Origin: Oxalobacteraceae bacterium
Lineage (GTDB): Bacteria; Pseudomonadota; Gammaproteobacteria; Burkholderiales; Burkholderiaceae_D
Assembly (NCBI GenBank): GCA_027485535.1
Contig: JAIXQV010000207.1
Span: 1-5,847 of the forward strand
Length of the DNA: 5,847 nucleotides
Direction of reading: 5' to 3'
In this document: piece after piece, positions 5,491-5,847 of the stretch
How positions within the stretch are numbered: the stretch's first letter is position 1
How the letters are laid out: every line of letters begins with the position of its first letter
The notes under the pieces: generated by a model
The model's input: the letters and a program-made list of their open reading frames with translations, nothing else
Database searches by the model: none
Told to the model about the DNA's origin: nothing
Position numbers and translations under genes: made by a program

Positions 5491-5515
5491 ATCCTTTTTA
5501 AATCAGGGCCGTGTC

Positions 5516-5847
5516 ATGCAGATCAAGGAACTTGCCCGCGCCACCGGCGTGGATGTCGAAACCATCCGTTACTACGAAAAACAGGGCTTGATGCCCGCGC
5601 CAGCTCGGCGCGACAACGGCTACCGCGACTACGCGGCGGCTCACCTTGAGCGCCTGTCGTTCATCCGCCACTGCCGGGCCCTGGACATGCCGCTGGGCGA
5701 TGTGAACCGGCTACTGCGATTCGTTGACAAACCGGACACAAACTGCGGCGATGTCGATCTTCTCGTGGACGACCAGCTGGCCCGTGTGCGCGCCCGCCTC
5801 AAGAGCATGAGGGCACTGGAGAAGCAGTTGGTACGGCTGCGGGCGCG
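5516..5847 (+). CDS. cadR: MerR-family Cd/Pb-type (CadR/PbrR-like) transcriptional regulator, N-terminal part
   Basis: This is a metal-responsive MerR activator, 110 complete codons before the right edge; the family is about 130-150 residues. The DNA-binding winged helix-turn-helix occupies about 1-68, with QIKELARATGVDVETIRYYE (2-21), the NGYRDY wing (34-39) and LSFIRHCRALDMPLGDV (47-63). The dimerisation helix follows (about 80-110). Cys77 in the PDTNCGDVD segment matches the Cys77 metal ligand of CadR; the partner cysteines expected near 112 and 119 fall just beyond the window, so the metal class cannot be confirmed. A weak AGGG site (5505-5508) precedes the ATG by 7 nt. The gene is divergent from the CDF transporter and shares its promoter region. 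Symbol is by resemblance; pbrR is an equal alternative. Confidence 0.9.
   Translation, partial: MQIKELARATGVDVETIRYYEKQGLMPAPARRDNGYRDYAAAHLERLSFIRHCRALDMPLGDVNRLLRFVDKPDTNCGDVDLLVDDQLARVRARLKSMRALEKQLVRLRA

Overview
The window looks like a heavy-metal resistance locus from a beta-proteobacterium, probably Burkholderiales (Comamonadaceae or Alcaligenaceae type). This is an inference from gene content, moderately high GC, and the mix of a CzcI-like protein, a Czc-type RND efflux system, a DUF3703 protein, a short CDF transporter and a CadR/PbrR-type MerR regulator. Six genes read leftward (minus strand); the regulator at the right end reads rightward. Both end genes are cut by the window edge: the RND pump has lost its C-terminal three quarters, and the regulator has lost its last few dozen residues.

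Layout in the direction of transcription from the right. The MerR-family regulator (5516 onward, plus) diverges from a CDF-family cation transporter (5437-4781, minus). The 78-bp gap between them holds a textbook MerR-type promoter with a 19-bp spacer and a dyad. The CDF gene overlaps a DUF3703 gene (4797-4426) by 17 bp, so these two form one unit. After 117 bp comes a czcI-like gene (4308-3955) that may have its own promoter and a leaderless start. After a further 152 bp, which contains a hairpin that would mask the ribosome binding site, comes the RND operon: czcC (outer membrane channel), a membrane-anchored periplasmic protein with a GHDHG motif, czcB (periplasmic adaptor), and czcA (inner membrane pump). 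The last two junctions are tightly spaced.

How the parts probably work together: the CDF protein moves divalent cations (Zn/Cd/Co type) from cytoplasm to periplasm under control of the MerR regulator. The CzcCBA complex then expels periplasmic cations through the outer membrane. CzcI and the GHDHG protein are small periplasmic or membrane accessory proteins with many possible metal ligands. The actual metal cannot be fixed from this sequence, because the substrate-determining TM4 of CzcA and the last metal-binding cysteines of the regulator lie outside the window.

Most of this is a recognisable metal-efflux cluster. The parts most worth a second look are the GHDHG membrane protein between czcC and czcB, the stem that sequesters the czcC ribosome binding site, the CDF transporter with a Cys-for-His change and no C-terminal domain, the possible leaderless czcI, and a sharp codon-use change at the czcB/czcA border. 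I saw no RNA genes, insertion sequences or CRISPR arrays, and no stretch over 300 bases without a gene.
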